NCBI RefSeq assembly: GCF_009831455.1
Contig: NZ_WOWO01000002.1
Coordinates: forward strand, 682,001-746,000
From: Salinirussus salinus
GTDB lineage: Archaea > Halobacteriota > Halobacteria > Halobacteriales > Haloarculaceae
DNA length: 64,000 nt
Reading direction: 5' to 3'
The position numbers and the translations under genes were made by a program. Shown piece by piece: positions 50,355 to 58,914 of this stretch (the stretch's first letter is position 1; every line of letters starts with the position of its first letter). The notes below the pieces were generated by a model, which had not been told where the DNA came from, ran no database searches, and saw only the letters and a program-made list of their open reading frames with translations.

Positions 50355-50362
50355 TTTTATAA
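50355..50362 (+). promoter_or_regulatory. TATA box of the aCPSF1 transcript
   Basis: ttttataa, the clearest AT-rich box upstream of aCPSF1, 166-173 nt before its ATG. If used, transcription starts near 50385 and the message has a leader of about 140 nt, unlike the leaderless neighbours. Confidence 0.5.
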
Positions 50363-50450
50363 CAGGGGACGAATAGGCGGATACAGACAGTTTTCCGGGC
50401 CGTTCGCGGTCCCCGGAGGAGACCCCATCGGGGGGAAAGACGCACCTACA

Positions 50451-50531
50451 ATGACGCCTACTGCCACGTCCTGTCACCCGTCCACCCCGTGCCGTCTTGC
50501 CGGGTGTGACGGACGGTTCACCGACACATGA
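50451..50531 (+). CDS. Small 26-residue ORF overlapping the aCPSF1 start
   Basis: A short reading frame, MTPTATSCHPSTPCRLAGCDG then RFTDT, whose stop overlaps the aCPSF1 ATG by 4 nt (ATGA). It has three cysteines and a histidine (Cys8, His9, Cys14, Cys19) that could bind a metal ion. It lies inside the predicted long leader. The overlap is what translational coupling would require. Whether it is translated is not known; chance occurrence of an open frame of 26 codons in GC-rich DNA is not negligible. Confidence 0.35.
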   Translation: MTPTATSCHPSTPCRLAGCDGRFTDT

Positions 50532-52450
50532 GTACGGTAGACAAACGACTCGAGGAGATGCGAAGCGAGGTCGAACAGGAAGTCCCCGGCGACATCACGA
50601 TAACGGAGGTGACCTACGAGGGGCCGGAACTCGTCATCTACACCCGCGACCCGAAGAAATTCGCCCAGGACGGCGACCTGGTCCGGCGGCTCGCCTCCAA
50701 GTTACGGAAGCGGATCACGGTCCGGCCGGACCCCTCATCGCTGGCGCCGCCCGAGAGCGCCCGCGAGGAGATCGAACGGATCATCCCCGAAGAGGCGGGC
50801 GTCGCGGACCTTGACTTCCACGCCGACACCGGCGAGGTCGTCATCGAGGCCGAGAAACCCGGGATGGTCATCGGCCGCCACGGCTCCACGCTCCGGGAGA
50901 TCACCCAGACGGTCGGGTGGACCCCCGAAGTGGTCAGGACCCCGCCCATCGAGTCCTCGACGGTCTCGAACGTCCGGAACTTCCTCAAACAGGAACGCGA
51001 CGAGCGCCGGGACATCCTCGAACGGATCGGCCGCCAGATCCACCGCGAGGAGATGTCCGACGACGAGTGGGTCCGGATCACGACCCTGGGCTGTTGCCGG
51101 GAGGTCGGCCGGGCCGCCTTCATCCTCTCGACGCCCGAGACCCGCATCCTCATCGACTGCGGGGACAAGCCCGGCGCGCCCGACGACGTCCCCTACCTCC
51201 AGGTGCCCGAGGCGCTGGGTGCCGGCGCGAGCACGCTCGACGCCGTCGTCCTGACCCACGCCCACCTCGACCACTCCGCGCTCATCCCCCTCCTCTTCAA
51301 GTACGGCTACGACGGGCCGATCTACACCACCGAACCCACGCGGGACCTGATGGGCCTGCTGCAGCTGGATTACCTGGACGTCGCCGCCAAGGAGGGGCGA
51401 GCCCCGCCCTACGAGTCCGAGATGGTCCGGGAGGCGATCAAACACACCGTCCCGCTGGAGTACGGCGACGTTACCGACATCGCGCCGGACATCAAGCTCA
51501 CGCTGCACAACGCCGGCCACATCCTCGGGTCCTCTATCTGTCACTTCCACGTCGGCGACGGGCTCTACAACGTCGCCTTCTCCGGGGACATCCACTACGA
51601 GGACACCCGCCTGTTCAATGGCGCGGTCAACGAGTTCCCCCGCGTGGAGACGCTCGTTCTGGAGTCCACCTACGGCGGGCGCAACGACTACCAGACCGAC
51701 CAGGAGGACTCCGAGCGCAAGCTCAAACACATCATCCGCAACACCATCGAGCGCGACGGGAAGGTCCTCATCCCCGCGTTCGCGGTCGGCCGCTCCCAGG
51801 AGATCATGCTGGTGCTGGAGGAGGCGATGCGTGAGGGGGAGATCCCGACCGTGCCGGTCCACCTCGACGGGATGATCTGGGAGGCGACGGCCATCCACTC
51901 GACGTACCCGGAGTACCTCCGGGACGACCTCCGGGACCGGATCTTCCACGAGGACGAGAACCCCTTTTTGGCTGATCAGTTCAACCACATCGACGAGGGG
52001 GAGGACGAGCGCCGGGACGTCGCCGACGGCGGTCCCAGCGTCGTGCTCTCGACCTCGGGGATGGTCGAGGGCGGCCCGATCATGTCCTGGCTCGAACACC
52101 TCGGGAAGGACAGCGACTCCACGCTCACCTTCGTCGGCTACCAGGCCCAGGGGACGCTGGGGCGGGCCATCCAGAGCGGTCGCGAGGAGATCCCCTTCGG
52201 CAACGACCGGACCGGCCGCAGCAAGACCCTCACGCTGCGGATGGACGTCGAGACCGTCGACGGCTTCTCCGGTCACGCCGACCGGCAGGGCCTGGAGAAC
52301 TTCGTCCGGACGATGAACCCGCGCCCGGAGAAGGTGCTCTGTGTCCACGGCGACGAATCGAGTACGCAGGACCTCTCCTCGGCGCTGTACCACGACTACA
52401 ACATGCGCACCTTCGCGCCCAAAAACCTGGAGACGTTTCGGTTTCTCTGA
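50528..52450 (+). CDS. Archaeal CPSF-like ribonuclease aCPSF1 (FttA)
   Basis: A 640-residue beta-CASP ribonuclease, the archaeal counterpart of the CPSF73 endonuclease, which trims mRNA 3' ends and promotes transcription termination. N-terminal tandem KH domains (about 1-180; GxxG as IGRHG near 115-119) precede the metallo-beta-lactamase core with HAHLDH (His244, His246, Asp248, His249), NAGHILGSS, FSGDIHYEDT and LESTYGGRND. The beta-CASP domain follows (VLIPAFAVGRSQEIMLVLEE), with FSGHADRQGL and LCVHGDESSTQ near the end. All metal and catalytic residues look intact. ATG was chosen at 50528, matching the MSTVDKRLEEMR family start. Confidence 0.97.
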   Translation: MSTVDKRLEEMRSEVEQEVPGDITITEVTYEGPELVIYTRDPKKFAQDGDLVRRLASKLRKRITVRPDPSSLAPPESAREEIERIIPEEAGVADLDFHADTGEVVIEAEKPGMVIGRHGSTLREITQTVGWTPEVVRTPPIESSTVSNVRNFLKQERDERRDILERIGRQIHREEMSDDEWVRITTLGCCREVGRAAFILSTPETRILIDCGDKPGAPDDVPYLQVPEALGAGASTLDAVVLTHAHLDHSALIPLLFKYGYDGPIYTTEPTRDLMGLLQLDYLDVAAKEGRAPPYESEMVREAIKHTVPLEYGDVTDIAPDIKLTLHNAGHILGSSICHFHVGDGLYNVAFSGDIHYEDTRLFNGAVNEFPRVETLVLESTYGGRNDYQTDQEDSERKLKHIIRNTIERDGKVLIPAFAVGRSQEIMLVLEEAMREGEIPTVPVHLDGMIWEATAIHSTYPEYLRDDLRDRIFHEDENPFLADQFNHIDEGEDERRDVADGGPSVVLSTSGMVEGGPIMSWLEHLGKDSDSTLTFVGYQAQGTLGRAIQSGREEIPFGNDRTGRSKTLTLRMDVETVDGFSGHADRQGLENFVRTMNPRPEKVLCVHGDESSTQDLSSALYHDYNMRTFAPKNLETFRFL

Positions 52451-52456
52451 GACTAC

Positions 52457-52461
52457 TTTTT
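52457..52461 (+). terminator. T-tract after aCPSF1
   Basis: Five T residues start 6 nt after the aCPSF1 stop codon. Archaeal terminators are U-rich tracts, so this is the likely end of the aCPSF1 transcript; a second A/T-rich stretch lies near 52500-52521. Confidence 0.5.
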
Positions 52462-52471
52462 ACTGCGTCGA

Positions 52472-52585
52472 GTGCGCTCCCTCCGGTCGCGCACCGCTCC
52501 TTGTAAAAACATAGTGAAAAACGACCTCCGAACTCGGTCGCTTCGCTCCCTCGTTCGGAGTGAACCGCGCGCCGCTGGCGCGCGG
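52472..52585. repeat. Cluster of three GC-rich hairpins
   Basis: Between aCPSF1 and the SnoaL gene are GTGCGC...GCGCAC (52472-52494), CTCCGAAC...GTTCGGAG (52526-52560) and CCGCGCGCC-gct-GGCGCGCGG (52565-52585, perfect 9-bp stem). No gene fits here. They resemble recurrent intergenic hairpins of haloarchaeal genomes, with the tcgcttcgctccctcg type of core. Confidence 0.6.
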
Positions 52586-52617
52586 ATGCTGGCTTTCCCG
52601 CCGCCCTACGCTGGTCG

Positions 52618-53034
52618 CTACTCCTCCGTTACCTGCTGTCTCAGCCCGAGCATATCGCTCTGGGTCCAGGTCTCCGCGAGCAGGCCGTCCTCGAAGCGGT
52701 TGATCTCGACCGCCGGCAACTGGACTTCCCGGCCGGTCGGTTCCTCGCCGAACAGTGACCCCTCGTGTGTCCCGGTCATCGTCCAGCGAGCCGCGACCCG
52801 GTCGCCGGCGCCGAACACGTCCTCGACGGTCAGGCGCATGTCGGGGAACACCTCGCGGGTCCCGTCGGCGAGGGCCCTGTAGAGGTCCGGGCCCCGAAGC
52901 TGTGCGGCGAGGTCGCGGTCGTGGATGAGGTAGTCGGGAGCGACCAGCTCGTCAGCGACATCCGGGTCCGCACCGTTCCAGACGCCCTCGTAGAGGGTTT
53001 CGAGCCGTCGTTCGTGCTCTTCCGGTGTCGGCAT
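52618..53034 (-). CDS. SnoaL-like polyketide-cyclase-fold protein
   Basis: A 138-residue NTF2-like protein of the SnoaL/ester-cyclase type: RRLETLYEGVWNGADPDVADELVAPDYLIHDRDLAAQLRGPDLYRALADGTREVFPDMRLTVEDVFGAGDRVAARWTMTGTHEG, where relatives have similar helices and strands. The substrate is not known; many such proteins in archaea are not cyclases. The start at the ATG at 53034 (MPTPEEHERR) was preferred because 18 upstream in-frame residues include the promoter. A TATA-like box precedes it. Confidence 0.85.
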   Translation of the reverse strand: MPTPEEHERRLETLYEGVWNGADPDVADELVAPDYLIHDRDLAAQLRGPDLYRALADGTREVFPDMRLTVEDVFGAGDRVAARWTMTGTHEGSLFGEEPTGREVQLPAVEINRFEDGLLAETWTQSDMLGLRQQVTEE

Positions 53035-53055
53035 GCGAGCGGCTACACTTCCCGA

Positions 53056-53063
53056 GAATAAAT
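53056..53063 (-). promoter_or_regulatory. TATA-like box of the SnoaL gene
   Basis: ATTTATTC on the minus strand, 22-29 nt before the ATG at 53034. Confidence 0.45.
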
Positions 53064-53138
53064 CGTTCGGGGCGAGCCCCCTCGGCACCGGGGTCCACTA
53101 CGCGCTCCGATAGTAGCTACGGCGCCGCGAACTCGACT

Positions 53139-53147
53139 GTATATATT
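53139..53147 (+). promoter_or_regulatory. Strong TATA box of the SDR-like gene
   Basis: gtatatatt, 23-31 nt before the ATG at 53170. It fits a leaderless message for the two-gene SDR/DUF6069 operon. Confidence 0.6.
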
Positions 53148-53169
53148 CGTAGCCACCGATACGTTCCGT

Positions 53170-54057
53170 ATGACACCTCCGACTGTCCTCGTCACCGGCG
53201 CCACCGGCACCGTCGGCTCTCTCGTCTGCGAGGCACTGGCCGACCGCGACTGCGAGGCCCGAGCGCTCGCCCGCGACCCCGCGGACGCGCCCGCCGGAGC
53301 GGACGGGGTCGCCTTCGACTTCGAGAAACCCGAGACGTGGGGACGGGCCTTCGACGGCGGCGACAGCCTCTTTCTGGTCCGGCCGCCCGCCATCAGCCGC
53401 GTCGGCGAATCCCTCCTGCCCGCCGTCGACGCCGCCCTCCGGTGTGGCGTCGAACACGTCACGCTGCTGTCGGTGCTGGGCGCGGAGCGGAACCCCCTGT
53501 TGCCCCACCGCCGGATCGAGAAACACCTCCTCGACGCCGACTGTACCCATACGTTCCTGCGGGCCTCCTTCTTCATGCAGAACCTCGACGAGGTCCACGC
53601 CGTCGACGTCCGCGAGCACAGCGAGATATTCGTCCCCGCGGGGGGCGGGGAAACCAGCTTCGTCGACGCCCGCGACATCGCCGACGTGGCCGCGGTGACG
53701 CTACTCGAACCGGGCCACGAGAACGCGGCCTACGACATCACGGGTGCCGAGGCGCTCACCTACGAGGAGGTCGCCGCCGTGTTCACCGAGGTGCTGGGAC
53801 GGGAGGTCACCTACCCCGACCCGTCGGTGCTTGCTTTCGCCCGACGGATGCGCGGCCGCGGCGAGAGTCCGGGGTTCGTCGCCGCGATGCTCGTCATCTA
53901 CACGACCGCGAGGTTCGGGCTGGCGGGACGCGTCACCGACGACACCGCGCGGCTGCTCGGCCGGGAGCCGCGCTCGCTCCGGGAGTACGTCGGGGACTAC
54001 GCCCCGGCGTTCGAGCCGGCCGCCGCGGCGTCCGAGCGGGAGGTGGCGGCGCGATGA
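53170..54057 (+). CDS. NmrA-type NAD(P)-binding protein
   Basis: A 295-residue atypical short-chain dehydrogenase-like protein. The dinucleotide-binding GATGTVG (about 9-15) is at the N-terminus, DFEKPETWGRAF follows, and the later part has the RIEKHLLDADCTHTFLRASFFMQNL block of NmrA/isoflavone reductase-like proteins. There is no Tyr-xxx-Lys catalytic pair, so a regulatory or redox-sensing role is as likely as catalysis. The C-terminal part is longer than in NmrA. It overlaps by 4 nt with the downstream membrane protein. Confidence 0.88.
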   Translation: MTPPTVLVTGATGTVGSLVCEALADRDCEARALARDPADAPAGADGVAFDFEKPETWGRAFDGGDSLFLVRPPAISRVGESLLPAVDAALRCGVEHVTLLSVLGAERNPLLPHRRIEKHLLDADCTHTFLRASFFMQNLDEVHAVDVREHSEIFVPAGGGETSFVDARDIADVAAVTLLEPGHENAAYDITGAEALTYEEVAAVFTEVLGREVTYPDPSVLAFARRMRGRGESPGFVAAMLVIYTTARFGLAGRVTDDTARLLGREPRSLREYVGDYAPAFEPAAAASEREVAAR

Positions 54058-54476
54058 GCGCCGTCGCCGACCGGTCGACGGAGCCACCGAGCGACACGGC
54101 GCTCGCGTCGCGGGCGGCCGTCGCGGCCGTCCTCGCGGGTGCGGTCAACGCCGCGCTGGTCGCCGGGGCCACCGCCGCCGGCGTGGGCGAGGGGTTCCGG
54201 GCGGTGTCCTACCCGCCGGTGCTCTTCCTGACTGTGGTCGGGGTCGTCGGCGCGACGCTAGTCTACGCACTCCTGCTGAGGCGGAGTCGGGCCCCCAGAC
54301 GGACGTTCGTTCGGGTGGCCGCCGCCGTGCTGGTGCTGTCGTTTCTCCCCGACCTCGCGCTCCTCGCGCTCGACCCCGCCGCAACCGTCGGCGGTGTGGT
54401 CGTGCTGATGCTCATGCACGTCGTGGTCGCGGCAGCGAGCGTGGGTGTTCTGACCCGCAGGGTCGGACTCCGCTGA
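54054..54476 (+). CDS. DUF6069-type membrane protein
   Basis: A 140-residue membrane protein with four predicted helices (about 18-38, 50-70, 82-102 and 112-134) and a short disordered N-terminus. It fits DUF6069, a family often found beside NAD(P)-binding genes. The overlap of 4 nt with the upstream SDR gene argues for cotranslation. Function unknown; it could recruit the dinucleotide-binding partner to the membrane. Confidence 0.75.
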   Translation: MSAVADRSTEPPSDTALASRAAVAAVLAGAVNAALVAGATAAGVGEGFRAVSYPPVLFLTVVGVVGATLVYALLLRRSRAPRRTFVRVAAAVLVLSFLPDLALLALDPAATVGGVVVLMLMHVVVAAASVGVLTRRVGLR

Positions 54477-54477
54477 G

Positions 54478-55578
54478 CTACAGCGGCTCCTCGCCGTCGA
54501 TGACGCGCCCGGCGCGCTCGACCAGCGCAGGCACCGCGGTCTCCAGGTCCCCGAACCCGGCCCGGTCGGAGGCGTCGGTCAGATTCCGCAGGTAGTAGCC
54601 CTCGAAGACAGTCGCGGCCTCGAACATCGCGAGCGCGCGGTAGAAGCGGTCGTGGGTGAACGTCCGACCCGTCGCAGCCTCGTAGCGTTCGACGAGACCC
54701 GACCTGGAGTGGTACCCCTCCCTGGTCGTAAAGCGGGGCGCGAACTCCCAGGGCAGCCCGCAGGCTTCGGCCTCGGTTTCGAACCAGAAGGCGAGGAGCC
54801 GCCCCAGGTCCGCCAGCGGGTCGCCGAGGCCGCCCCGCTCCCAGTCGAGCACGCCCACCAGTTCGGGCGGTGTCTCGGGGGTGAACTTCAGGTTGTCCAG
54901 CGTGTAGTCGCCGTGGACGAGTGTCCGGCCGCGGTCGTCGGGAACGTTCGCCGCCAGCCACTCGCCGACCGTCCCGGCCCCGGGAACCGCGCGGTCCGTC
55001 TGCTCGCGATAGGCCCCAAAGCGCTCGCGCCACTCCCGAATACGGGTCTCGAGCCCGCGGTCGAGGGCCGGCGACGCCGCGGTGTCGCCCCCGGTGCCCG
55101 CGTCGGCAAGCCCCGTTTCCGCGACGTCGACCGCGTGGACGTCCGCCAGCAGATCGACCAGTCCTTCGCCGAATCGCCGGCGGTGCTCACCCTCCACGTA
55201 GGCCATCGGCTCGCCGTGGCGCAACACCTTCCCGTCCAGCCGTTCGACGACGGTAAAGGGGGCACGGGCGACGCGTTCGTCCTCGACGGCCAGGACGGGG
55301 TGGGGGGTCGGGAGGTCCGTCCACTCCAGCGCCTCCAGCAGGCGGAACTCCCGGAAGACGTCGTGTGCGTCGGCGGGCGCGCCGGCCAGTGGCGGCCGCC
55401 GGACGACGAAGCGCCGGTCGCCCCACACCAGAAAGAGGGTCTCGTTGCCCAGGCCGGGCTCGTGGGGCGACAGCGCCCAGAAACCCGGCTCGCCGAGCGT
55501 CTCCGCGAGCGCGGCGTAGAGCCCCTCGGTGTCGAGATACCGGCTCGCGCCGCCGGGCTCGGTCTCGGTACCGGTCAT
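54478..55578 (-). CDS. Aminoglycoside phosphotransferase-like kinase
   Basis: A 366-residue protein kinase-like phosphotransferase, related to the N-terminal kinase part of ACAD10/11 and to choline and aminoglycoside kinases. The phosphate-transfer motif is LVHGDYTLDNLKF (Brenner motif, catalytic Asp) and the Mg site GVLDWERGGLGDPLADL. The N-terminal lobe has LGNETLFLVWGDRRFVVRRPP (lysine replaced by Arg in part). Likely substrate is a small hydroxylated molecule, perhaps a hydroxyacyl compound as for ACAD11. It overlaps endonuclease III by 4 nt, so the two share a transcript. Confidence 0.87.
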   Translation of the reverse strand: MTGTETEPGGASRYLDTEGLYAALAETLGEPGFWALSPHEPGLGNETLFLVWGDRRFVVRRPPLAGAPADAHDVFREFRLLEALEWTDLPTPHPVLAVEDERVARAPFTVVERLDGKVLRHGEPMAYVEGEHRRRFGEGLVDLLADVHAVDVAETGLADAGTGGDTAASPALDRGLETRIREWRERFGAYREQTDRAVPGAGTVGEWLAANVPDDRGRTLVHGDYTLDNLKFTPETPPELVGVLDWERGGLGDPLADLGRLLAFWFETEAEACGLPWEFAPRFTTREGYHSRSGLVERYEAATGRTFTHDRFYRALAMFEAATVFEGYYLRNLTDASDRAGFGDLETAVPALVERAGRVIDGEEPL

Positions 55579-56465
55579 CGGTCCGCCCCTGTCCTGCCGG
55601 CAACGCCCTCTGCGGGGTCGACGACCTCGCCACGCTCCGGAAAGACGCCGACCTGGTCACAGAGCCCCGCCAGCGGGCAGGCTTCGGGGTCGTCCAGGCA
55701 GGCCGGCTTGCGGGCCGAGCAGTACTCCCGACCGAACTGGATCATCGCGGTGTGGCCGAAGCCGCACTTCTCCGGAGGGACGTCCCGTTCGAGGGCCTCC
55801 CGGACGCCCTCGTGGTCGGCGTCGGCCGGCGCCAGCCCCATCCGCCGGGCGATCCGGTGGACGTGGGTGTCGACGGGAAAGACGCCGCCCCGGCCGCCAG
55901 CAAAGAGGAGGACGCAGTCGGCCGTCTTGGGGCCGACGCCGTCGACCGACAGCAGCGTCTCCCGCACCTCCCCGGGGTCGCCGCCGGTGACGAACTCGTC
56001 GAAGGCGGCCTCGGAGCCGAACTCCTCGAGCACCCACTCGGCGGCCCCGATGATCTTCTCTGCCTTCTGGTTGTACAGTCCAGCGGAGCGGACCGTCTCG
56101 GCGAGTTCCGCGTGGTCGGCGTCGGCCAGCGCGGCCGCGAGGTCGTCGTGGGGAGCGCGGGACTCGGTCGCGTCCGTCCCGTAGGAGGAGCCGCGGTCGG
56201 CGTAGCGGTCCATCAGCGCGTCGTGGGCGGGCTGGCTGGCCGTGTCGGAGGTGTTCTGACTCAGGATCGTCCGCACCAGACACTCGAAGGCCGGCCGGCC
56301 GCCGTAGGTGTCCGCCCAGTCGCTCACCTCGTCGTCGGCCTCGATGGTCGGCGTCTCCCCCTCCGGGAAGAGCATGAACTCCTCCGGGTCAAGGTCGTCG
56401 TGGTAGAGCAGTCCCAGCGCGTCCACGACCGCCTCGGCGCGCGTGTCGGCGTGCAACTCCGGCAT
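55575..56465 (-). CDS. nth: Endonuclease III (DNA glycosylase/AP lyase)
   Basis: A 296-residue HhH-GPD superfamily DNA glycosylase that removes oxidised pyrimidines. The helix-hairpin-helix VDGVGPKTADCVLLF supplies the catalytic Lys, and VDTHVHRIARRM supplies the catalytic Asp. An iron-sulfur cluster is formed by four Cys in REYCSARKPACLDDPEACPLAGLC; the gaps are 6, 6 and 5 instead of the classical 6, 2 and 5, so the second gap carries a four-residue insertion. The N-terminal extension (about 1-45) and acidic patches are common in haloarchaeal versions. It is cotranscribed with the phosphotransferase. Confidence 0.93.
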   Translation of the reverse strand: MPELHADTRAEAVVDALGLLYHDDLDPEEFMLFPEGETPTIEADDEVSDWADTYGGRPAFECLVRTILSQNTSDTASQPAHDALMDRYADRGSSYGTDATESRAPHDDLAAALADADHAELAETVRSAGLYNQKAEKIIGAAEWVLEEFGSEAAFDEFVTGGDPGEVRETLLSVDGVGPKTADCVLLFAGGRGGVFPVDTHVHRIARRMGLAPADADHEGVREALERDVPPEKCGFGHTAMIQFGREYCSARKPACLDDPEACPLAGLCDQVGVFPERGEVVDPAEGVAGRTGADR

Positions 56466-56625
56466 ACCCGAGAGTAGGGCTGATTCCTCTTGGCCCTTCG
56501 GCCTCGCGGGGTGGTGTTGGCCGTCGAACGGCTCCCGGCAGTACCATCCGCGGCGTCACGCGTGCGTCAGACGTCCGTCAGACGGAGCCTCAGGCTTTAA
56601 GACCGCCGAACACGCCTACTAGAGC

Positions 56626-57600
56626 GTGCCGATATTCCGCTCGGACCCCCTCGACGAACTGGTCATCCCGGACGGGACCCACGTCGAGGAACACGACCTC
56701 GTGACCGACGGCGACGTGCTCGTCGGCGGGCAGAGCCACGTGGAGTTCGGGGTCCGCGGGGGCAACGTCATCGCGGGCGAGCGCGTCGGCTTCGGCGGCA
56801 ACATCGAGGCCGCCGGCGACTGCCGGCTGGACATGTGGTGTGAGGTCGACGGCGACGTTCTGGTCGGGGAGGACGCCTACCTCGGCGAGCGCGTCCACGT
56901 CGGCGGCCAGCTCAAGGTCGCCGGCGATCTGGACATCGGCGACGACGTCGACATCGACGACGGCTTCGAGGCCGCGGGCTGGATCGTCATCCGCAACCCG
57001 ATGCCCACCATCACCTTTCTGTTCGTCTACCTCTCGCAGCTGTTGCGGATCGGCGAGGAGGAGGCCGCCGAGGAGATGCTGGAGGCGCTGATGAGCGACG
57101 AGCGCGAACACCAGCCGGTCGTGATCCCCCGCTCGGCCCGCGTGGGCGACGACGCCTGGCGGGTCTCGACCCCCGGCCGGATCGGCAACGACTGTCGGCT
57201 CCACGGCAACGTCCGCGCGGAGTCGCTGGTCGTCGGCCGGGACAACGAGATATTCGGCAGCCTCCGCGCGAAGGAGGGTGTGACCGTCGGGGCCGGCACC
57301 GAAGTGACGGGCAACGTCACCACCCGCTCGGGGACGGTCCGTATCGGCCCGGGCGCGGAGGTCCGCGGCGACGTCTCCGGGGACTACGTCGAGGTTCACC
57401 ACGAGGCGGCCGTCGAGGGTGCCATCCGCGCCCGCGACGAGATGTCGATGGTCTCCGAGCCCGTTCTGGACGACGAGGTGGTCACTGGGGAGCGGCCGAC
57501 GGCCGAACCGGAGTCGGTTCCGGACCCGGACCCGACCCCGGCGATCACCCGGGTCGACGGCGAGAGTGGGGCGGAGCCCGAAGCCGAAGCGCCGGAATGA
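56626..57600 (+). CDS. Bactofilin-like polymer-forming cytoskeletal protein
   Basis: A 324-residue bactofilin-type protein with right-handed beta-helix repeats. The first block (about 1-115) has regular strands such as VTDGDVLVGGQSHVEFGVRGGNVIAGERVGF; a hydrophobic central segment (about 120-150) is followed by an acidic loop, then a second beta-helical block (about 165-285). The tail (about 285-324) is disordered and acidic. It is in the family of haloarchaeal halofilins linked to cell shape. Whether this paralogue has that role is inferred only. The start is GTG at 56626. Confidence 0.85.
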   Translation: MPIFRSDPLDELVIPDGTHVEEHDLVTDGDVLVGGQSHVEFGVRGGNVIAGERVGFGGNIEAAGDCRLDMWCEVDGDVLVGEDAYLGERVHVGGQLKVAGDLDIGDDVDIDDGFEAAGWIVIRNPMPTITFLFVYLSQLLRIGEEEAAEEMLEALMSDEREHQPVVIPRSARVGDDAWRVSTPGRIGNDCRLHGNVRAESLVVGRDNEIFGSLRAKEGVTVGAGTEVTGNVTTRSGTVRIGPGAEVRGDVSGDYVEVHHEAAVEGAIRARDEMSMVSEPVLDDEVVTGERPTAEPESVPDPDPTPAITRVDGESGAEPEAEAPE

Positions 57601-57705
57601 GCCGGGCGTCCGGGCCGGCCGGTGACAGCCGGCCCGTCAGTTCCACGCACCCGCAGGCAGGCCGGTAACCGAAAGGCGCTTTCCGCTCTCGGGAGTACCC
57701 CGGGT

Positions 57706-58884
57706 ATGATCTCCCTCGCGCTGGCCGGCAAACCGAACGCCGGCAAGTCCACCTTCTACCGGGCGGCCACGATGGCCGACGTGGAGGTGGGTAACTACCC
57801 CTTCACGACGATCGACCCCAACCGCGGCGTCAGCCACGTCCGGACGGAGTGTCCCTGCCTGGACCGCGACCGGCGGTGTGACAGCGACGATTGCCGCGAG
57901 GGCAAGCGGTACGTCCCCGTCGAGTTGCTCGACGTGGCGGGACTGGTGCCGGGCGCCCACGAGGGGCGGGGGCTGGGCAACCAGTTCCTGGACGAACTCA
58001 CCACGGCCGACGCGATCCTCCACGTCGTCGACGCCTCCGGCGGGACGAACGCCGAGGGCGAACCCGTCGAGGTGGGCGAGCACGACCCCGTCGAGGACCT
58101 CGCCTTCATCGAGACGGAGATGGACCGCTGGCTCGCCGGGATCGTCGCCGACAACTGGGAGGGCGTCGAGCGCCAGTCCCGCTCGCCCGATTTCGACATC
58201 GACGAGGCCCTGACGGAGATGCTGACCGGCGTGGGCGCGACGGCAGCCGATGTCGGAGCGGTGTTGCGCGCGGTCGACTACCCGTCGGACCCGCGGGAGT
58301 GGGGCGAGGAGGACCGCCGGCGGCTGGCCTCGGCGGTGCGCGAGCGGACCAAACCCATCGTCGTCGTGGCGAACAAGGCCGATGTCGCGCCCGAGGGGAC
58401 CATCGACCGGCTGCGCGAGCACGCCGAGCGGGTCATCCCGGCGACCGCGGAGGGCGAGCTCGCGCTCCGGCGGGCCGCGGAGGCGGGGCTGGTCGAGTAC
58501 GACCCCGGCGACCACGACTTCGCGGTGGTGGGCGGGCTGAGCGACCAGCAGGAGCAGGGCCTCGAACAGGTCCGGGAGGTGATGGAGCGCTACGGCGGGA
58601 CGGGCATCCAGGCGGCACTCGACACCGCCGTCTACGACCTGCTCGACAGGATCACCGTCTACCCCGTCGAGAACGAGACCCGGTGGACCGACGGCCAGGG
58701 CCGGATGCTCCCGGACGCCCACCTGCTCCCGTCGGGGGCGACCCCGCCGGACCTTGCCTACGCCGTCCACTCGGACATCGGTGAGGGGTATCTCTACGCC
58801 GTCGACGCCCGGCGGGACCGGCAGGTCGGCGAGGACCACGAACTCTCGGAAGGAGACGTGATCAAGGTCGTCAGCGCGAACTGA
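57706..58884 (+). CDS. YchF/Ygr210-type GTPase
   Basis: A 392-residue OBG-family GTPase of the YchF/Ygr210 archaeal branch, linked to translation. G1 is GKPNAGKST, G2/Mg region NYPFTTIDPNRG, G3 DVAGLVPGAHEG, G4 NKAD. Between G2 and G3 there is a Cys-containing insertion with ECPC and later RRCDSDDC, usual in archaeal members, where it may bind metal. A C-terminal TGS-like domain follows (VYPVENETRWTDGQGRMLPDAHLLPSGATPPDLAYAVHSDIG). ATG at 57706 gives the family N-terminus. Nucleotide preference (ATP or GTP) is not deducible. Confidence 0.94.
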   Translation: MISLALAGKPNAGKSTFYRAATMADVEVGNYPFTTIDPNRGVSHVRTECPCLDRDRRCDSDDCREGKRYVPVELLDVAGLVPGAHEGRGLGNQFLDELTTADAILHVVDASGGTNAEGEPVEVGEHDPVEDLAFIETEMDRWLAGIVADNWEGVERQSRSPDFDIDEALTEMLTGVGATAADVGAVLRAVDYPSDPREWGEEDRRRLASAVRERTKPIVVVANKADVAPEGTIDRLREHAERVIPATAEGELALRRAAEAGLVEYDPGDHDFAVVGGLSDQQEQGLEQVREVMERYGGTGIQAALDTAVYDLLDRITVYPVENETRWTDGQGRMLPDAHLLPSGATPPDLAYAVHSDIGEGYLYAVDARRDRQVGEDHELSEGDVIKVVSAN

Positions 58885-58914
58885 ACGCGGGGTGTCCGGG
58901 GAGGGTGTGCCGGC

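Noticed and set aside
50304-50450. Longer 75-codon version of the small ORF before aCPSF1
   Set aside because: It would begin upstream of the predicted TATA box, so only the 26-codon part is inside the likely transcript.
50735-52393. 552-codon minus-strand frame
   Set aside because: Antisense to aCPSF1.
52472-52585. CRISPR array
   Set aside because: The hairpins differ from each other, have no regular spacers, and no cas gene is near.
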